64,000 nucleotides of DNA from assembly GCA_964019415.1 (NCBI GenBank), contig OZ025874.1, forward strand, positions 9,088,909-9,152,908, given 5' to 3'. The stretch comes from Ianthella basta (lineage: Eukaryota > Porifera > Demospongiae > Verongiida > Ianthellidae). The notes beneath the pieces were generated by a model, which was not told the DNA's origin, ran no database searches, and saw only the letters and a list, made by a program, of their open reading frames with translations. This document shows positions 59,721 to 64,000 of the stretch, piece after piece. Position numbers and translations under genes: made by a program. Numbering within the stretch: position 1 is the stretch's first letter; every line of letters starts with the position of its first letter.

Positions 59721-60227
59721 CATTTGAACAGTTGCAGATTTGGTGAATACTAATTCTATTGATTTCAAGTTTTTGTGTATAAAGATTTTTCTGCCTGTTA
59801 ATAAAAAATCTTAGCGGATGCAATTTTAACAATTTCTATTACTCTTAAATTTGTTAAATTATTACCCGTTGAAATTAGTAGACTTAAGGCACTAGAGACT
59901 ATCAATATAAGACAGATGAACTTCTGACTGCTGTAGTTATAAAGGGTAGTTGATACAAACTGTATGACATTGTACATATGCATAATTATACATATAATTA
60001 TATTCACTATACTTATCAGCTTTTGACAACCACAACACTTCTAGCGGTGACTACCCTGTAGTATAAATGCGATTGGGCAAGGTTACTGTTGGCCTTCGGG
60101 CCACTGCAATATGACTAAACCATGAAAGCAAAACGATCATGTCCCATACCAGGGTTTGAAGAGTGGCAGGTACGCAGCCTGCTTTGGAGCGATGGCGGCA
60201 GGGTGCCTCTCTTCCTTTTGACACACT
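59002..60227. repeat. Pair of 67-bp direct repeats
   Basis: 59002-59068 and 60161-60227 are identical except for three substitutions (starting GAGTGGCAGGTACGCAGCCT and ending TTCCTTTTGACACACT). They could be the ends of a dispersed element. The sequence between them shows no gene. Confidence 0.7.
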
Positions 60228-62727
60228 TCAGAACCACACCCTGTGTGCTGAAAACTTTTATTGATCTCTTTCGCGAAGACTAGTCTACTGCACCAGTGTA
60301 GACTTGACTATTGCCCCACACTACAATAGTCCTAGGTCTGTGGATCACATACATCACATACTGTATGAACATGAATTGTGTGTAAGATGGAGACAGACTT
60401 CTACTTAATATGTACATATCTGTCTATCAACATGACAGCTACAGTAGCTCTCTGTATGGGCAGTCTCCTGTCAGACACTCAGCAAAACTTGCGATTTTGC
60501 ATGGTAACAGAGAACTTGTCCTTCCTCATGATGCACACAAGAGAGTGTAGCTTATGGGGTGAACTCTGTGTGTCAGTGCTTGCATCGCAGTCTGAGGACA
60601 TCATGGGCGTTCAACAACATACTTGACCATGATACAAGTCACCATGAAGTGCTTGTGTGACAAGGCTAGCAGGCTCCTGTGTGCATGTTTCGTTTGAGTT
60701 GCTTTAGAGCTGATTTCAGTCATACAATATAAATGTCCTTTCTCAAGCCTCTTCAATGACCCAGGTACTAAATGAAGCCTTGACAGATGTGCTACACACT
60801 ACAGTGTGTGTAGGTTCAATGAAATGTTCCACTGTTCACATGAGAGACTTACAGTATCGACCTAACTGTAGGCGCACACCAAGATTTGCTGAGATTCTAG
60901 TCACTCTGCTGGCTCTCCTGTTATGTACAGTATTTGTGTTGAAACTGTGCCAGTGTTTGTAATTTGTATGGCGTCATTTGTATTAGAGATCTCTCTGTAC
61001 AGTATGTGCGTGTGATAAATAAATGAATCTAAGGGGTAGAAATGTCTAAATTGAAAGTAAACAGAGCATTTTCTGTTTGTTGTGTGACTGTGTACCTGCT
61101 GGTGATGCTTCCCTATAAGGTGTGTGCCGGAATAGTTTGCTTCTAACAGTCACAACATGTGTTGGTCGCTAGTACACGGCACGCCGATCGCCAGTGCAGG
61201 AGTGGAGGAACGTCTGCGTACTGTGCTGTAGGAAGCAGCAGTACGTGACTCTGTGTCTGAGGGAGGGAGAGATGGAATGGCCATGACTAGATTACTGAGG
61301 GTATCGCGCAGACTTAGCAGTGAGCAACTGGAGGGGTGTTTAGGCTGGTGTGTGTTCACATCGGTGTACAGCCTACACAACAGTGTACAGTTTGTGGAGT
61401 TCTTTAAGAGTACATTAAGTTGTATAAGGAGTATTAAGGAATGGGGACCTTAGTACTTAACTGTAATACTGCTTACACTCTTTAGTGTAAGAGATATAGA
61501 TTTAATCGGAATGTGGTGTCTATCGTAAAGTCGTTCCAGAGTGTCTTCACCTGTACAGCCCATTGAATCATCAGAATCAGAATATGGTGGCTAGTGCATA
61601 TCCATATCACGCTTACATTGTCAGTAGTCACCCACGCTAGCCCCTATTTCCCTTATTGCGCAATTCTATGCGCGATTGCGCAATAATATGGGCTGGCGCA
61701 TTGTCAGTAGGTGGCCATGTGCACACTGCAGTAGCTACGCTGTAGTGTGTGCCCCAAATTGTGACTCGGGTGTGTGTCTGACCAGAAAGTCGCATTGTAG
61801 CATAACCCATGTGTGTTTTGGGTGCAGAATGTCTTGATGCCAAGATGAGTGAGTAATCACACACAGAGGCTGAACCCTCCTCCCCGGGTCTACTGTGTGG
61901 GGTGATATTTTGAAACTTTTAGATTTCACTGCAGCAGCAAGTGGGTGGATCTCACTGTTGTCGTTGTGGTATGTATGCTGCTCACACAGCAGTAAGAGTG
62001 AAGGGGTTGATTAGTATTTATACATGTACTGTGGGCTGTCTTTGCCATATAAAATCAAAACTGTACGTAGTTCATTATTGTACTTATACTAATTGTTGTA
62101 GTTGACTTTATATAACTTGTATGTATGTTAGTGTTGAGCAAAGGGTTAATCACTGGATTTTACGTCCACCAGCCTTCTACACCGTAGTGTCTCAGGAGGC
62201 TGGGGGGCCGGAGCCCTATTGGTGGCAACCAGTGATCACCTTCCCCCACTAATCATGTGTTAGTGTTGCTTATCATCATACGTGTTATGCTATTTGTGTG
62301 TGAAGCATAGTCTGTCTGTGTAGCTGTTCGTTGCTGCCGTAGTACACTTTAATGCATTGTTGTTATTTAGCACGTTGAAGGTGTGTTCCATAGAGCGAGT
62401 CATCGTATCCAATCACATTTCAGTTTAGTTCTCGTGTTAGAACACAAATAGGCCCATTGTGCTAAAGTGCAAACGTGGCTAATCTCAAGAGCTGTCACAT
62501 TGAAGAATGGCTATATTTCACTTATGTCTTTAGTTGTAACATGTTGACACTGAGTGACTTAGAGCTTTGCCAACCTAGATCTGTACAGATGAATGAAGTG
62601 ATTACATCTGTTGTGTTATTGATGTGTTACAGTAAACCTAAACCTGCGGTGTACTTGATTGTGCTGTACTGTGATATCATTTGTTGCAACAGATGGAACA
62701 AAAGTGATTGTGTTCAAGTCATTACAC
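60228..62727. other. Gene-poor region with small unassigned ORFs
   Basis: The plus-strand ORF at 60756-60962 (68 codons) ends in a hydrophobic stretch, ILVTLLALLLCTVFVLKL, like a tail anchor, and AATAAA follows at about 61,017. It could be a last exon, but this is not supported further. Positions 62150-62250 contain an imperfect inverted repeat (aatcactgg..ccaccagcct against aggaggctgg..ccagtgat). No recognisable gene. Confidence 0.3.
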
Positions 62728-62729
62728 GT

Positions 62730-62822
62730 GTGTGTGTGTGTGTGTGTGGTGTGTGTGTGTGGTGTGTGTGTGTGTGTGGTGTGTGTGTGTGTGTGTGGTG
62801 TGTGTGTGTGTGTGTGTGTGTA
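62730..62822. repeat. (TG)n with GGTG interruptions
   Basis: TG repeat broken at intervals by GG. Confidence 0.95.
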
Positions 62823-64000
62823 CACCTGTTTGGAGGGCTGTGACCAACTTCTCCTTATAAAGCAGCTTCACACATCTTGGTTCACTTTGTAAGGCTGCAT
62901 AAAGTGTAGTCCTTGAAGATGCGACTTGATGAAACTGAATTAATCATCGGTATGAGGGTTTGCATAATAATAGTTGCAAAATGGATTTATGTGTACTATG
63001 TAATCAATGCTCAAGAGCACGACCACATTGTACCCCCTTAGCGGACAGTAGGAAAGGTGCCGAATAATATTTATAGGCACAAGTATTTGATGGTACAATG
63101 GTTGTGGTCCAGCAAGTGTGATAACATTTATATGGCTGATACGTATAATTATAGTATTTACGTAGGACTGTCTAGTGTGCTGGACACCACCCAGCTGTAC
63201 TGCATAGCTGCTGTGAGCCACAGTCCTGCAGGTCACTTTTGTCCACTGTTGCCTGTCATTACAAAGACCCGTCTGTACCAAGCTGTGAGTGACGTAATAA
63301 GTGGTATCGGATTGATTGGTAGTGTTGCGACAGCCAGTGCCTTAGGTGCTTGCTCAATGGACATTCCATACGTTCCGGCACTATTGGAAGAGTGTTTGAA
63401 GTATTTGTTCCCACTTTAAGCCCTGCACTGATGATGCTAGGAGCTCTGGACTGTATCTTCTCTCTCATACATGTGGCATAGCTACACCTCTCGCACTGCT
63501 TACCTCACTGGCTACAGCAGGGAGTGAAGTCAAGGTCTGTGGTGTTGAAAGAGGGCATTTTGTATATTTTGTGACTTGTGATCACGTACGTATGAGTTGT
63601 GTACGATACATTGCTCTCAAGGAATGTATTGCTTGTGCACGTGCGTGTGTGTGTGTGTGCGTGCGCACATACACATACACTTTATGTGTACTTGTGAGTG
63701 TGGGTTTGCACCAGGTTGTTCATCTGTGTGTACAGGGAGGGGTTTAGTAACGAAGCTCCTGAAGAAGTGTATCCAATCTAGTTAGTACAGCGTCCCAAAT
63801 TCTGTACCAGTTGAATGTAGAGGGTGTCTACAGCGGGTGAATAGTTGACTGTAGCACCAGCGGCCGGTCCAGTGTCTAGCTTGTATTACAGAGCCCTATC
63901 TGCAGTTGTGTTCATTGCACACTCTACAGTGTCAATCATGTGGTCAGGCACTCGCAAGGTACACTGTGTTGTAATTGCCACATGATGTGTTGTAATCACA
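62823..64000. other. Right end of the window
   Basis: No supported gene. A 120-codon plus-strand ORF at 63057-63419 contains a mildly protein-like part (GLIGSVATASALGACS) but no known domain. A short TG/CA run lies at 63,640-63,680. Confidence 0.35.

Noticed and set aside
59380..59832. 150-codon minus-strand ORF
   Set aside because: It falls in a duplicated repeat block with a diverged second copy that is not open; no domain recognised.
62150..62250. Imperfect hairpin considered as a tRNA or structured RNA gene
   Set aside because: No tRNA-like D-arm, anticodon loop or T-loop consensus; the pairing is too imperfect to call.

Overview
The window is nuclear DNA of an animal. The genes carry many short introns, most with GT..AG ends, and their products are clear relatives of animal proteins (SMYD methyltransferase, RPP30, MALSU1, MSMO1, GLB1, CREBZF, NHEJ1/XLF, and secreted VWC/EGF and CXCXC proteins). 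Small genes, introns often near 70-500 bp, close spacing and very many (CA)n/(TG)n runs would fit a compact non-bilaterian genome such as a demosponge. That placement is inference; there is no rRNA or mitochondrial marker here to settle it.

Layout. 1-3.1 kb: 3' part of a minus-strand gene for a secreted VWC/EGF protein. 3.8-7.4 kb: SMYD gene (+), last exon missing. 7.5-11.1 kb: RPP30 (-), 3' exons missing, with a 2.7-kb 28-bp minisatellite in intron 2. 11.1-12.5 kb: MALSU1 (+), whose start codon is only 13-34 bp from that of RPP30. 13.2-17.4 kb: cysteine-rich CXCXC protein (-). 17.4-27.1 kb: gene-poor, with four large tandem arrays (86, ~35, 48 and 29/35 bp units). 27.4-32.6 kb: complete MSMO1 (-). 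32.8-39.9 kb: coiled-coil protein gene (+) whose introns hold 40-, 13- and 37-bp arrays, followed by a second copy of its last exon at 41.4 kb. 43.3-45.2 kb: intronless GLB1 (-). 45.5-46.5 kb: intronless CREBZF (+). 49.5-54.7 kb: complete NHEJ1/XLF (-). 55.3 kb: first exon of an unrecognised gene (+). 56-64 kb: no recognisable gene; long (TG)n runs and transposon-like remnants.

The genes do not form one pathway. RPP30 (tRNA 5' processing) and MALSU1 (mitoribosome assembly) both serve translation; MSMO1 acts in sterol synthesis, GLB1 in lysosomal glycan breakdown, CREBZF in transcription and NHEJ1 in DNA end joining. The clearest architectural theme is four head-to-head pairs (RPP30/MALSU1, MSMO1/coiled-coil, GLB1/CREBZF, NHEJ1/unknown) that probably share promoters. 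The second theme is minisatellite load: at least nine unrelated families make up roughly a sixth of the window, many of them inside introns.

I found no convincing new biological system. The observations most worth checking are the two genes that both break at one microsatellite (7.43-7.54 kb), the duplicated terminal exon with an almost identical coding part, and the nearly zero-length RPP30/MALSU1 promoter.
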